A stretch of 64,000 bases of DNA from Microterricola gilva (GTDB lineage Bacteria > Actinomycetota > Actinomycetes > Actinomycetales > Microbacteriaceae): assembly GCF_004217495.1 (NCBI RefSeq), contig NZ_SHLC01000001.1:558001-622000 (forward strand), given 5' to 3'. Made by a program: the position numbers and the translations under genes. Every line of letters starts with the position of its first letter. Position 1 is the first letter of the stretch. Positions 17,680 through 27,594 of this stretch are shown here, piece by piece. The notes beneath the pieces are model-generated. The model had not been told where the DNA came from, made no database searches, and worked only from the letters and a program-made list of their open reading frames with translations.

Positions 17680-19202
17680 GCGACGCGACGACCACGTCGG
17701 ATCTGGAGATCCTCGAAGCGGTCAACGGTGTCATCCTTCCCGGCTTCTTCGGCACCGAGCTGCCGCAGTGGCTGGCCGATGCACTCGACGACGGTGTTGC
17801 CGGCGTCGTCTATTTCGGTCAGAACATCTCCGCACGAACCGGGGAACTCTCCGAGGCGATCCGCGCGCACCGCGCGAATGCGCTCATTGCGACGGACGAG
17901 GAGGGCGGCACGGTCACCCGACTGGAGTCTGTTCACGGTTCGACGGTTCCAGGGCCGGCGCAGCTTGGCGTGCTGAATGACGCCGAACTCAGCAGAACGG
18001 TGGGCGCCGCGATCGCGGCCAGGGCCAACGCCGTCGGCATCAACCTTGTCTTCGGCCCGGTCGCCGACGTGAACACCAACCCGGCGAACCCCGTCATCGG
18101 AGTGCGCTCGTTCGGAACCGGCGCTGCGTCGGTCGCCACCCACGTCGCAGCGACAGTGCGCGGCATCCAGGCATCTGGCGCCGTCGCTGCGTGCGCCAAG
18201 CACTTCCCGGGGCACGGTGACACCCATTCCGACTCGCACCTCGCCCTGCCCGAGCTGGGCATCGCGGTCGGCGAGATCGAAGACGTGCACTTTGAGCCCT
18301 TCCGGGCAGCAATTGCCGCCGGTGTACGAACCATCATGACCGCACACATTCGGGTTCCGGCATGGGGGGAAGCACCGGCGACGCTCAATCCCGTCATTCT
18401 GGGCAAGCTCCGCGCCCTGGGCTTCGACGGCGTCATCGTGACCGACGCGCTCGACATGGCGGCGATCCGAGAGAGCGTCGGCGCAGGCCCAGGTGCCGTT
18501 GCGGCGATTCAGGCCGGCGCCGATCTGCTCTGCATCGGCAACCCGCAAACCAACCTCGGCGGTTCGGGCGAGCCAGACGCCGACCGGCAGGACTATCTCG
18601 AGGTACGCGACGCGCTGATGGCGGCCGTCGCATCGGGCGAGCTCGAGCTCGGCCAGCTGCGCCGCGCGGCCGACCGGGTCCGCGTGCTTGCGACCGAACT
18701 TGAGGCCGCGGGCAGCCCCGGCCTGTCCCAGGCAGAGCCCGACTGGGCAGCCGTCACCGCAGCGGCGATCGGCATCCACGGCGAGGTGGCGCGGTCCGGT
18801 GAGCGGCTCTCCCTGCTCGACCTGCGCGCCCGCGCCACCCTGGCCGTTGCCAACGAGTCCGACGCGTTCCGGCTCGCGTTCTCGGCGCACCGCGCACTTG
18901 AGACGCCGGCCAGGATGACGCAGCGGGCTGTCGGCTCGCTCGACTACCTCGATGACGTGCTCGGCGATGTCCGCGACGACGACGATCTCGTCGTTCTCGT
19001 TGACCGCATCGGTGTCCCGGGGAGTCAGCGCGAGGCTCTCGCGCATCTCGCCGTGTCCCGACCCGACGCGGTCGTCGTCAATGTCGGGGTGGTCCCCGGC
19101 GACGACTATCGGAGTGCCCTGGACCGAATCGACGCCCGTGCCAGCTCGGCGTTGTCGGCCGGTCTCGTCGCCGAGCTCATCTGCGCTGGAGCCACAGCGT
19201 GA
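17676..19202 (+). CDS. nagZ: Cytoplasmic beta-N-acetylhexosaminidase, GH3 (NagZ-like)
   Basis: Would remove non-reducing-end GlcNAc from muropeptide-derived disaccharides. 508 aa with no signal peptide, so it acts on imported substrate. The GH3 domain has DEEGGTVTRL (about 74-83), KHFPGHGDTHSDSH (175-188) with the Asp186-Ser187-His188 dyad typical of NagZ, and the nucleophile Asp257 in VTDALDM. A C-terminal region of about 170 residues resembles the second domain of Gram-positive NagZ enzymes but lacks a motif I recognise. Start ATG 17676 overlaps the permease stop; the stop overlaps anmK. A second GH3 of the same type is at 55317-56855. Confidence 0.88.
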   Translation: MSDATTTSDLEILEAVNGVILPGFFGTELPQWLADALDDGVAGVVYFGQNISARTGELSEAIRAHRANALIATDEEGGTVTRLESVHGSTVPGPAQLGVLNDAELSRTVGAAIAARANAVGINLVFGPVADVNTNPANPVIGVRSFGTGAASVATHVAATVRGIQASGAVAACAKHFPGHGDTHSDSHLALPELGIAVGEIEDVHFEPFRAAIAAGVRTIMTAHIRVPAWGEAPATLNPVILGKLRALGFDGVIVTDALDMAAIRESVGAGPGAVAAIQAGADLLCIGNPQTNLGGSGEPDADRQDYLEVRDALMAAVASGELELGQLRRAADRVRVLATELEAAGSPGLSQAEPDWAAVTAAAIGIHGEVARSGERLSLLDLRARATLAVANESDAFRLAFSAHRALETPARMTQRAVGSLDYLDDVLGDVRDDDDLVVLVDRIGVPGSQREALAHLAVSRPDAVVVNVGVVPGDDYRSALDRIDARASSALSAGLVAELICAGATA

Positions 19203-20407
19203 TCATCATCTCGCTCCAGTCGGGCACGAGTGCCGATGGGATCGACGTCGCCGTGGTCGAAGCGATCACGAGCGGCGATCCGGTCGCTCCCGAGCTCACC
19301 CTCGTCTCCCGGTGGACCCGCACGATCGACTGGGAACCGGAGCTGCGCGCCCGGATCCTCGCATACGCCGACGGCGAGTTGCTTGACGCCGGCGCACACA
19401 CGGCGCTCACGACGGCGATCGGGCACGGCTTCGCCGCCGCGGCGGCCACCGCGATCTCCGAGTCCGGTCTCGCGCCAGACCTCGTCGTCTCCCACGGCCA
19501 GACCGTGTTCCACTGGGTCGAAGACGGGCACGCGCTCGGCACCCTCCAGCTGGGTGAGCCGTCATGGATCGCCGAGGCCACCGATGCCCCCGTGCTGAGC
19601 AATCTGCGCGCCGCAGACATCGCAGCGGGGGGTCAGGGTGCGCCGCTCATGGGGTTGTTCGACGCGGCGTTCTTCGGCCCCGCCGTCGATGTCGCCTCGC
19701 TCAACCTCGGTGGGATCGCGAACCTGCAGCTCCTCCGCCCCGATGGCTCCGCTCTCGCATTCGACTCGGGCCCCGCGAACGTGCTGATCGACGCGACCGT
19801 CGCAGAGCACTCCGGCGGTGCGCTCGGCTTCGACCGTGACGGGGCCATTGCCGCTGCAGGCACAGTCCACGACGGCGTGCTCGCGGCGCTGCTCGAGCAC
19901 CCGTATCTCGAACAGGCTGTGCCCAAGAGCACTGGCCGCGAGACGTTCACGCTGGCCATCGTTCGCGCCGCAGAAGCGACCGCAGGGGTGCGCCTCGAAC
20001 TCCCGGACCTGATCGCGACGCTCACTCGCTACACGGCTGTCACCGTCGCGGATGTGCTGCACCGCACAGGGCCAGAGGTTCGCACGGTTGTCGCCTCGGG
20101 CGGCGGTGTGCTGAATCCCAGCCTGATTCGAGAACTCTCCGACGCCCTGGCCCGCGACGGGGTGAGCCTGCGCACGAGTGATGAGCTCGGCATCGACCCC
20201 GAGTTCAAGGAGTCGCTGCTGTTCGCGTTCCTCGGCTTCTGCTCGTGGCACCGCATCCCGGTGAGCCTCGTCCAGGGAATCGCCAGAATCGCCGGCGTGA
20301 TCAGCCCGGCACCGCGCGGTTTCACCCTGCCTGCACCGCTCAACGGGATCTCCCGGTTGAGTCTGGTCGCCGCACAGCACCCAGCCGGAGAACACCGTGT
20401 CGACTGA
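19199..20407 (+). CDS. anmK: Anhydro-N-acetylmuramic acid kinase
   Basis: Opens the 1,6-anhydro ring of anhydroMurNAc and phosphorylates it, giving MurNAc-6-P. 402 aa from GTG 19199 (GTGA overlap with the GH3 stop). The N-terminal SGTSADGID at about residues 8-16 is the family signature. Further matches are SHGQTVFHW, LGGIANL, FDSGPANVLID and VVASGGGVLNP. The product is the substrate of MurQ two genes downstream. Its presence indicates that anhydro-muropeptides, made by lytic transglycosylases, are used. Confidence 0.95.
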   Translation: MIIISLQSGTSADGIDVAVVEAITSGDPVAPELTLVSRWTRTIDWEPELRARILAYADGELLDAGAHTALTTAIGHGFAAAAATAISESGLAPDLVVSHGQTVFHWVEDGHALGTLQLGEPSWIAEATDAPVLSNLRAADIAAGGQGAPLMGLFDAAFFGPAVDVASLNLGGIANLQLLRPDGSALAFDSGPANVLIDATVAEHSGGALGFDRDGAIAAAGTVHDGVLAALLEHPYLEQAVPKSTGRETFTLAIVRAAEATAGVRLELPDLIATLTRYTAVTVADVLHRTGPEVRTVVASGGGVLNPSLIRELSDALARDGVSLRTSDELGIDPEFKESLLFAFLGFCSWHRIPVSLVQGIARIAGVISPAPRGFTLPAPLNGISRLSLVAAQHPAGEHRVD

Positions 20408-21308
20408 ACCGCGCTACCTGGCGGTGGATCTGGGCAAGACGTCCTGCCGCGTCCGGCTGTTCGACGGCAGCGGCGTGATTGCCGAGGAGAGCGGACCCGG
20501 TGCCCCCGGCGTCGCCGATCGCGATGGGGTGGCCCTGTCTGCTGCCGCGATTCGCGTTCCCTTCCTCCGCCTTCCCGCCGCCGAGCTCGCTGGGCTGGCC
20601 GGCGTCGGAATCGGCGCCGCCGGGGTTGAGGCCGCTGGCATCATCGCGCGGGATCTCGTCGCGGAGGTGCGCGCGTTCACCGGTGCTCCTGTTGCCCTCA
20701 TCAACGACGCCCTCGCCGCACACGCCGGCGCGTTCGATGGCGGTGCCGGCGTCATCCTGATCATTGGCACCGGTGCGATCGCCTACGCGGTCGCCGACGA
20801 TGGGGCAACGCGCCAGATCGACGGCTGGGGGCCGTGGCTCGGAGACGAGGGAAGCGGACGCTGGATCGGCCAGGAGGGACTCGTCGCCGCGCTGCGCGAC
20901 CTCGATGGTCGCGGGCCGGCCACCGCACTGACGGCCCGCGCCCGCGCTCTGGTCGGCGACCTCGCCGCGATGCCCGCATGGGTGAGCGCCGAGGGCAACC
21001 CGGCCCGTCGACTCGGACGGTTCGCCCCCGATGTGCTCGACGCTGCCGTTCACGGCGACGCGATCGCCAGAGACATCGTCACGCGCGCCTGCAACGCGCT
21101 TGTCGCGACCGCACGCGCCGCGGGATCCGCCGAGATCGCCGTCTGGGGCGGCGTCGCCGCGCACCCCTATTTTTCCGCCGAGCTGAACGCAACCTTCGCG
21201 GACGCCGGCATCACCATCATCCCGTCTCGCGGGACTGCTCTTGACGGATCAGCGCTCATCATCACGCGCACCGACCTGGGCTATGAAGAGAGGATCATCC
21301 GTGGATAG
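20397..21308 (+). CDS. N-acetylglucosamine kinase, BadF/BadG/BcrA/BcrD ATPase family
   Basis: Probably phosphorylates GlcNAc released by the GH3 enzyme. 303 aa from GTG 20397. An actin-like ATPase fold is visible from AVDLGKTSCRVRL (phosphate 1), IIGTGAIAY (phosphate 2) and the family signature DGWGPWLGDEGSG (about residues 141-153). Overlaps anmK by 11 bases and murQ by eight. The related kinase in the second amino-sugar operon belongs to the unrelated ROK family. Confidence 0.85.
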   Translation: MSTEPRYLAVDLGKTSCRVRLFDGSGVIAEESGPGAPGVADRDGVALSAAAIRVPFLRLPAAELAGLAGVGIGAAGVEAAGIIARDLVAEVRAFTGAPVALINDALAAHAGAFDGGAGVILIIGTGAIAYAVADDGATRQIDGWGPWLGDEGSGRWIGQEGLVAALRDLDGRGPATALTARARALVGDLAAMPAWVSAEGNPARRLGRFAPDVLDAAVHGDAIARDIVTRACNALVATARAAGSAEIAVWGGVAAHPYFSAELNATFADAGITIIPSRGTALDGSALIITRTDLGYEERIIRG

Positions 21309-22248
21309 CTCGAACTCGCCCGAGGACCGGGAGCAGCTGCGCGACTTCCTCGGTACGTTGCCGACCGAGACGGTCGGTGAGCGCTACCCCGATCTCGACC
21401 TGCTGACCGACGCCGAACTCGTGCACGCAATGATCGAGAGTGAGCGTGCCGTTGCCGACGCGGTCGCCGCCCAGAGTGCTCAGATCACGGCGGCCCTTGC
21501 TGGGATCGTCGACGGCATGGCGCGCGGTGGTCGGCTCATCTACATGGGTGCCGGGACCGCCGGACGCATGGGAATCCTCGATGCGAGTGAGGCCCCGCCG
21601 ACGTTCGGCATCTCCGGTGACCTCATTGTCGGCAGGATCGCCGGGGGCGAGACGGCGATTCACACCGCCGTCGAGAACGCCGAGGACGACGCGGATTCTG
21701 GTGCCAAGGATGTCGATGGACTCGAGCTGGGACCGAACGACACCCTTGTCGGCATCTCCGCCTCCGGGCGTACCCCGTACGTCGTCGGCGCGCTGAACCG
21801 GGCACGTGAGCGCGGTTCATTCACCGTCGCGCACTCCTGCAACCCGAACTCGGCGATCGGTGCCGCGGCGCACATTGCGATCGAAACGGAGGTCGGCCCT
21901 GAACTTCTCACCGGTTCGACTCGACTCAAGTCGGGTTCGGCGCAGAAACTCGTGCTCAACACACTGAGCACGGGCGCCATGGTGCGCGCGGGCAAGGTCT
22001 ACCGTAACCTTATGGTTGACCTTCGAGCGACGAACGAGAAGCTGCGCGCGCGCAGCGAACGAACCGTCATCCTCGCCACCGCGGTGGAGCCCGCGATTGC
22101 GGCGGCGTCGTTGGAGGCGACCGGCGGCTGGGTCAAGGCCGCGATTCTGGCGATCGAGGCCGGCATTCCGGCGGCGACCGCCGTGGCAACACTTGAAGGC
22201 AATGGTGGCTACCTGCGCGCCGCGATCAGAGAGACGACAACGAACTAG
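21301..22248 (+). CDS. murQ: N-acetylmuramic acid 6-phosphate etherase
   Basis: Cleaves the lactyl ether of MurNAc-6-P to give GlcNAc-6-P and D-lactate. 315 aa from GTG 21301, with GAAGAGAGG upstream. The SIS domain carries GRLIYMGAGTAGRMGILDA and SEAPPTFG, then VGISASGRTPYV; the C-terminus has KVYRNLMVDLRATNEKL, all diagnostic of MurQ. It follows the GlcNAc kinase with an eight-base overlap and is followed by the murR-type regulator, with the TAG stop sharing its last base with the next GTG. Confidence 0.96.
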   Translation: MDSSNSPEDREQLRDFLGTLPTETVGERYPDLDLLTDAELVHAMIESERAVADAVAAQSAQITAALAGIVDGMARGGRLIYMGAGTAGRMGILDASEAPPTFGISGDLIVGRIAGGETAIHTAVENAEDDADSGAKDVDGLELGPNDTLVGISASGRTPYVVGALNRARERGSFTVAHSCNPNSAIGAAAHIAIETEVGPELLTGSTRLKSGSAQKLVLNTLSTGAMVRAGKVYRNLMVDLRATNEKLRARSERTVILATAVEPAIAAASLEATGGWVKAAILAIEAGIPAATAVATLEGNGGYLRAAIRETTTN

Positions 22249-23147
22249 TGCGCGCACTCACGAGGATTCAAGGCTCGCTCGACCGCTTCAGCGCCGCAGA
22301 GGCCAGGGTCGCGCGGGCAATCCTCGCGGATCCACGCATCGTCGTTGACAATCCGATCAACGTCGTCGCGGACATGTGCGGGACGTCGGCGGCGACCGTT
22401 GCGCGGTTCTGCCAGGGCCTCGGCTACTCGGGGTACCGCGAGTTCCGATTCGACCTCGTCGGCACGACAAGCCGCGACCAGGCCGACCTCGACCGATCCA
22501 ACGTGCTGACCGGCGACATCGACCCGGCGGACACCGTCGCCGATGTCGCGGCGAAGGTGCTCTTTCAGGAGACCCAGGCGATCGAGCACACACTGCGTGA
22601 GCTCGACCTCGACGCGGTCGACCGCATCCGCGATGCTCTCGTCCTCGCCCCCGATGTCGTCATCGCCGGTTTCGGCTCGTCCGGCCTCACCGCGCGCGAC
22701 CTCACCATGAAGCTGCAGCGCATCGGTCGCCGGAGTTCCTACCATCCAGACGTGCACCTTGCGCTCTCGGCGACGGCGCTGCTTGGCCCCGGAGGAGTCT
22801 TCGTCGCGGTGTCGCACTCCGGTGGCACGCCGGAGATCCTCGGCCTGCTGCGCGAGGCCAAGCTGACCGGTGCGACGACCGTCGGGATCACCAATGACCC
22901 CGGGTCGCCGATGGCGGAGCTGTGCGACATCGTGCTCACCACGCAGGCACGCGAGAACGCGTTCCGCTCCGGCGCGACGGCGAGCCGGACAGCGCAACTC
23001 GCCGTGACCGATGTGCTCTTCGTGCGACTCGCACAGAGCCTCTTCGACACGATGACCGACTCGCTCAACCTGACCAGGGACGCGGTGATCCGGCACCGCG
23101 ACGATCCGGAACAGCTCAGGCGCGCCGGGGTGCAGCGCCCGTCCTGA
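22248..23147 (+). CDS. MurR/RpiR-family transcriptional regulator
   Basis: 299 aa. An N-terminal HTH_6 domain (about 1-75; FSAAEARVARAIL, then CGTSAATVARFCQGLGYSGY) is joined to a SIS sugar-phosphate-binding domain (about 115-260; VVIAGFGSSGLTARDL, VAVSHSGGTPEI). Likely the repressor of this operon, responding to MurNAc-6-P or GlcNAc-6-P. Start GTG 22248 overlaps the murQ stop by one base. The candidate operator is the palindrome upstream of the first gene (14475-14520). Confidence 0.9.
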   Translation: MRALTRIQGSLDRFSAAEARVARAILADPRIVVDNPINVVADMCGTSAATVARFCQGLGYSGYREFRFDLVGTTSRDQADLDRSNVLTGDIDPADTVADVAAKVLFQETQAIEHTLRELDLDAVDRIRDALVLAPDVVIAGFGSSGLTARDLTMKLQRIGRRSSYHPDVHLALSATALLGPGGVFVAVSHSGGTPEILGLLREAKLTGATTVGITNDPGSPMAELCDIVLTTQARENAFRSGATASRTAQLAVTDVLFVRLAQSLFDTMTDSLNLTRDAVIRHRDDPEQLRRAGVQRPS

Positions 23148-23197
23148 TTCGCGACCGCGGTGACCTGCCGATGCCGGCACGGTCGGCGATGCCCGCT

Positions 23198-23422
23198 TTA
23201 GCCCGCGTCGTTGCCCGCGCGGCGTAGACGCCGAACGGCGGCCCGCGGCGCCGACTGGTTCTGCCACTCCTCATAGCTGTGCGGCCGCCCGATGGGGCAG
23301 ACGCAGCCGACGTGGATGGGATCCCCGGTCCGGCTGCTGACGTAGCTCTCCAGGTGGGGCGCCACCTGGCGCGCCGTCGTGCGCGGCACGTGGCGGCGTC
23401 CTGAATCTCTGCGCGTGCTCAC
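23198..23422 (-). CDS. Small hypothetical protein (74 aa)
   Basis: Starts at GTG with GAGGA seven bases upstream on the minus strand. Strongly basic, with one distinctive conserved-looking segment, GDPIHVGCVCPIGRPHSYEE, containing two cysteines two residues apart. I do not recognise it. It sits in an otherwise empty gap between the murR-type gene and sucC and faces both. The ribosome binding site and non-random composition make it more likely than chance, but it could be spurious. Confidence 0.5.
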   Translation of the reverse strand: MSTRRDSGRRHVPRTTARQVAPHLESYVSSRTGDPIHVGCVCPIGRPHSYEEWQNQSAPRAAVRRLRRAGNDAG

Positions 23423-23656
23423 TGCGATTCCTCACTCTCTGGTCGATGCACCGTTGAGTGCGTCCACTGGGGAGACGCCGGATGGCCGGATTCATGACGC
23501 CGCTTCGTGAAGTTTTCATCGGAACCGGCGCTCGATCGTGACGGGGTAGGCTTGACTACGGCCAGTGTGTCTTGACGTCGAGCTAGTCTGCGTCGGAACG
23601 CTGTTGCCACACCCTCAAACCATGCAGGAACGCTGAGCGCGGATTGGAAGAGCAGC
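23423..23656. other. Leader and promoter region of sucC
   Basis: No convincing gene. TTGACT (23552-23557), TTGACG (23572-23577) and TAGTCT (23584-23589) are present but not at a standard -35/-10 spacing, so the sucC promoter cannot be fixed by eye. Confidence 0.3.
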
Positions 23657-24826
23657 GTGGATCTTTACGAGTACCAGGCCCGAGACCTATTTGAAAAGTA
23701 CGAGGTCCCGGTACTCCCGGGTATCGTCGCGGACACTCCGGAGGAGGTGCGTGCAGCAGCCGAGAAGCTCGGCGGCGTCGTCGTTGTGAAGGCCCAGGTC
23801 AAGACCGGCGGTCGCGGCAAGGCCGGCGGCGTCAAGGTCGCCAAGAACCCGGATGAGGCAGAAGCGGCCGGCCGCGACATCCTCGGCCTCGACATCAAGG
23901 GCCACGTCGTCAAGCGTGTCATGGTCGCAGCTGGTGCGCGCATCAAGGAGGAGTACTACTTCTCCGTGCTGCTCGACCGGGCAAACCGCTCCTACCTCTC
24001 CCTCTCCAGCTTCGAAGGTGGCATGGAGATCGAGCAGCTGGCCGAGGAGCGCCCCGAGGCCCTCGCCCGCATCGAGGTGAACCCGGCATCTGGCATCGAC
24101 CTGGCCAAGGCCACCGAGATCGCCATCGCCGCGAAGTTCCCGGCCGAGATCGTCGACAAGGTCGCCGAGGTCTTCGTCAAGCTCTACGCCGTGTACGTCG
24201 GCGAAGACGCCACCCTGGTCGAGGTGAACCCGCTTGTGCTCACCGAAGACGGCGAGATCATCGCCCTCGACGGCAAGGTCACGCTCGACGAGAACGCCGA
24301 CTTCCGTCACCCGCACCACGCGCTGCTGGAAGACAAGGCTGCTGCCGACCCGCTCGAGGCGAAGGCCAAGGCTGCCGACCTCAACTACGTCAAGCTCGAC
24401 GGCTCCGTCGGCGTCATCGGCAACGGTGCCGGCCTCGTGATGTCGACGCTCGACGTCGTCGCTTACGCCGGTGAGAACCACGGCGGCGTGAAGCCGGCCA
24501 ACTTCCTCGACATCGGCGGCGGAGCTTCCGCCGAGGTGATGGCGGCCGGCCTCGACGTGATCCTCGGCGACCCGCAGGTCAAGTCGGTCTTCGTCAACGT
24601 CTTCGGCGGCATCACCGCCTGTGACGCCGTGGCCAAGGGCATCGTCGGCGCACTCGCCGAGCTCGGCTCCGCCGCGAACAAGCCCCTCGTCGTGCGCCTC
24701 GACGGCAACAACGTCGACGAGGGCCGCCGCATCCTCAACGAGGCGAACCACCCGCTGGTCACCCTCGCCGCCACCATGGACGAGGGCGCCGACAAGGCCG
24801 CCGAGCTCGCCAACGCCGCCGCGTAG
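23657..24826 (+). CDS. sucC: Succinyl-CoA synthetase (ADP-forming) beta subunit
   Basis: TCA-cycle enzyme; makes ATP (or GTP) from succinyl-CoA together with SucD. 389 aa, usual length, from GTG 23657 ([15 protein letters not shown] is the standard N-terminus). ATP-grasp domain with [17 protein letters not shown]-terminal CoA-ligase part with [17 protein letters not shown] and [10 protein letters not shown]. Followed by sucD after 28 bases. Confidence 0.98.
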   Translation: MDLYEYQARDLFEKYEVPVLPGIVADTPEEVRAAAEKLGGVVVVKAQVKTGGRGKAGGVKVAKNPDEAEAAGRDILGLDIKGHVVKRVMVAAGARIKEEYYFSVLLDRANRSYLSLSSFEGGMEIEQLAEERPEALARIEVNPASGIDLAKATEIAIAAKFPAEIVDKVAEVFVKLYAVYVGEDATLVEVNPLVLTEDGEIIALDGKVTLDENADFRHPHHALLEDKAAADPLEAKAKAADLNYVKLDGSVGVIGNGAGLVMSTLDVVAYAGENHGGVKPANFLDIGGGASAEVMAAGLDVILGDPQVKSVFVNVFGGITACDAVAKGIVGALAELGSAANKPLVVRLDGNNVDEGRRILNEANHPLVTLAATMDEGADKAAELANAAA

Positions 24827-24854
24827 CCCGCGATCTGACGGATAAGGAAAAGTA

Positions 24855-25757
<903 letters not shown>

Positions 25758-25774
25758 GAGGCGTCACGACGAGT

Positions 25775-25810
25775 CAGAAGGCCCGTTCCGCGTGCGGAGC
25801 GGGCCTTCTG
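25775..25810 (+). terminator. sucCD terminator
   Basis: CAGAAGGCCCGTTCCG pairs with CGGAGCGGGCCTTCTG across a four-base loop, with one mismatch. It lies 18 bases after the sucD stop. No U-run follows. Confidence 0.8.
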
Positions 25811-25890
25811 CGTGCCGCAACGCAAACTCCCCATGTCGCTCGGGCCGCTGCGTCACTACAGTGGGGGCAGCGGTACTCGAAGGGGGCGTC

Positions 25891-27363
25891 ATGACACGCA
25901 GAACGAAGGCAGAGCTGGAGGCGCTCGTCGCCGCCCTCGAGGGCGAGAACGCGGCGCTCAAAGCCGGCGGCAGCGGCGCCGACGCAACGGCGACGGATGT
26001 CATCATCCCGGCGACCCCGCTCGGCGTCACCGTGCACCGGCGTAGCCGGTGGTGGGCCGTGCTCTCGAGCACGCTCATCATCCTCGGACTCCTGCTCGCC
26101 CCTATCGCGGTGGTCTCCAGCTGGGCGAAGGTGCAGCTCAGCAGCACCGACCAGTTCGTGGCGACCTTCGCCCCGCTCGCGGACGACCCCGCCGTGCAGA
26201 GCTACGTCTCGGATCAGGTCGTCACGGTGATCGAAGAGCAGATCGACATCCCGGCCATCACGGCCGACCTCTTCGATGGGCTGGCACAGCTCGATCTGCC
26301 GCCGCGTGCGGCATCCGCGCTGGCCCTGTTGGAAGCGCCGGCCGCCGCCGGCGTGCAGAACCTCGTCTCGACGGCCGTTGACCGACTCGTGGCGTCCGAT
26401 GCGTTCAGCGATGTCTGGGCACAGGCGCTCCGCGTCAGCCACCGTCAGCTCACGGCCACCCTGCAGGGCGAGGCGGACGCGGCCTTGTCGATCAGCGGAG
26501 GCGGGGAGCTCGGAGTGCAGCTCGGGCCGATCATCGAGGAGGTCAAGAAGCGGCTCGTCGACCAGGGCTTCGGCTTCGCGTCGAACATCCCCGTCGTCGA
26601 ACGCACAATCGTCATCGCCACCGCCGATGCCTTCACCACGGCCCAGCTCGTCTACGGGATCGCGATCGCGGTCGGCACCTGGCTCCCGATCATCGCGCTC
26701 GTGCTCTTGGCCGCTGGCGTTCTCGTCGCCAAGCGCAAGGTACGAGCGCTGGTCGCGACGTCGATCGCCCTCGGCGTTGTGATGCTGGTTCTGGCCGCCG
26801 GATACGGCATCGCCAACATCTTCTTCATCGCCTCCGTCTCGCCCGACCTCATGCCGAGCAACGCCGCGCAGGTGATCTACGACCAGGTGATCGAGTTGAT
26901 GCGCTCGACGACGACCGCGATGACCGTGCTTGCATTCACGGTCGCGCTGATCGCATGGTTCAGCGGGCCGTTCGCGCCGGCGGTGAAGCTCCGGGGCTTC
27001 ATCGGCGCTGGACTCGACTCGGTGCGCAGTGCGGCCGATCAGCGCGGAATCAGCACGGGCGGCTTCGGCGTGTTCCTCTACAAGCAGCGCGTGCTCGTCC
27101 GCGTGCTCATCGGTGTGGTCGCCTCGGCGGTGCTGCTCCTCTCCCGCCCGCTGAGTGGCGCGACGATCGTGTGGACCGCGGTCATCGCCCTCCTCGCGGT
27201 GCTGGTGGCTGAGCTGCTGCAGCGACGAGAACTGCTGGCCGATGACGCCGGCGGCGACGAGGCAGAGGCGCCTGCGGCGGAGACGACGGGGGAGACGCCA
27301 GGCGAGGACGACACCGTGACAGAGGTCGTTGTCACAGAAGTCACCAGTGACAAGTTGTCCTGA
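25891..27363 (+). CDS. Hypothetical membrane protein with N-terminal coiled coil
   Basis: 490 aa from ATG 25891 (AGGGGG upstream). The first 25 residues form a short predicted coiled coil (KAELEALVAALEGENAALKA). A TM helix at about 55-75 is followed by a long extracytoplasmic domain (about 80-240), four more hydrophobic helices and an acidic tail. The arrangement (cytoplasmic coil, single helix, outer domain, helix bundle) occurs in uncharacterised actinobacterial membrane proteins near sucCD, but I cannot name a function. Confidence 0.7.
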   Translation: MTRRTKAELEALVAALEGENAALKAGGSGADATATDVIIPATPLGVTVHRRSRWWAVLSSTLIILGLLLAPIAVVSSWAKVQLSSTDQFVATFAPLADDPAVQSYVSDQVVTVIEEQIDIPAITADLFDGLAQLDLPPRAASALALLEAPAAAGVQNLVSTAVDRLVASDAFSDVWAQALRVSHRQLTATLQGEADAALSISGGGELGVQLGPIIEEVKKRLVDQGFGFASNIPVVERTIVIATADAFTTAQLVYGIAIAVGTWLPIIALVLLAAGVLVAKRKVRALVATSIALGVVMLVLAAGYGIANIFFIASVSPDLMPSNAAQVIYDQVIELMRSTTTAMTVLAFTVALIAWFSGPFAPAVKLRGFIGAGLDSVRSAADQRGISTGGFGVFLYKQRVLVRVLIGVVASAVLLLSRPLSGATIVWTAVIALLAVLVAELLQRRELLADDAGGDEAEAPAAETTGETPGEDDTVTEVVVTEVTSDKLS

Positions 27364-27375
27364 GCGAGGCATACT
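27347..27375 (+). promoter_or_regulatory. Promoter of the 35-aa microprotein gene
   Basis: GTGACA (27347-27352), a 17-base spacer and CATACT (27370-27375) each match five of six bases of the vegetative consensus. The -10 box ends six bases before ATG 27382, so the transcript should be leaderless. The promoter lies over the end of the preceding gene. Confidence 0.6.
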
Positions 27376-27381
27376 CGGCTC

Positions 27382-27489
27382 ATGGAAACCATTCTGATCG
27401 GTTACCTCGTCAGCTTCGGCGTGGTCATGGGTGTCTTCGGCATCGCCTGCCTCGTCGCGCTGGCGAAGTCGCCGTACGGCAAGAAGTAG
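27382..27489 (+). CDS. 35-aa single-pass membrane microprotein
   Basis: METILIGYLVSFGVVMGVFG is followed by another hydrophobic stretch and the basic end SPYGKK. This gives one TM helix of about 22 residues with a positively charged C-terminus, probably N-out/C-in. There is no Shine-Dalgarno; the near-consensus promoter directly upstream supports expression as a leaderless mRNA. A small hairpin starts right at the stop. I recognise no family. Location, between the coiled-coil membrane protein and DUF6350, offers no clear role. Confidence 0.6.
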   Translation: METILIGYLVSFGVVMGVFGIACLVALAKSPYGKK

Positions 27490-27508
27490 CGCGACGCGCA
27501 ACGTCGCG
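27490..27508 (+). terminator. Short hairpin after the microprotein gene
   Basis: CGCGACG (27490-27496) pairs with CGTCGCG (27502-27508), loop CGCAA. No U-tract, so a weak terminator at best. Confidence 0.4.
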
Positions 27509-27594
27509 AAGGGCGGCAGCCCATCGCGTCGTCTCAGGGACCGCCAGCGATGCTTGCACTGCATTCACGATGGCGCAGGTAGGCTCGTGAGCGC

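Noticed and set aside
21241-21300. Upstream TTG extension of murQ by 20 codons
   Set aside because: It would overlap the kinase gene by 68 bases; GTG 21301 has GAAGAGAGG and gives the normal MurQ N-terminus.
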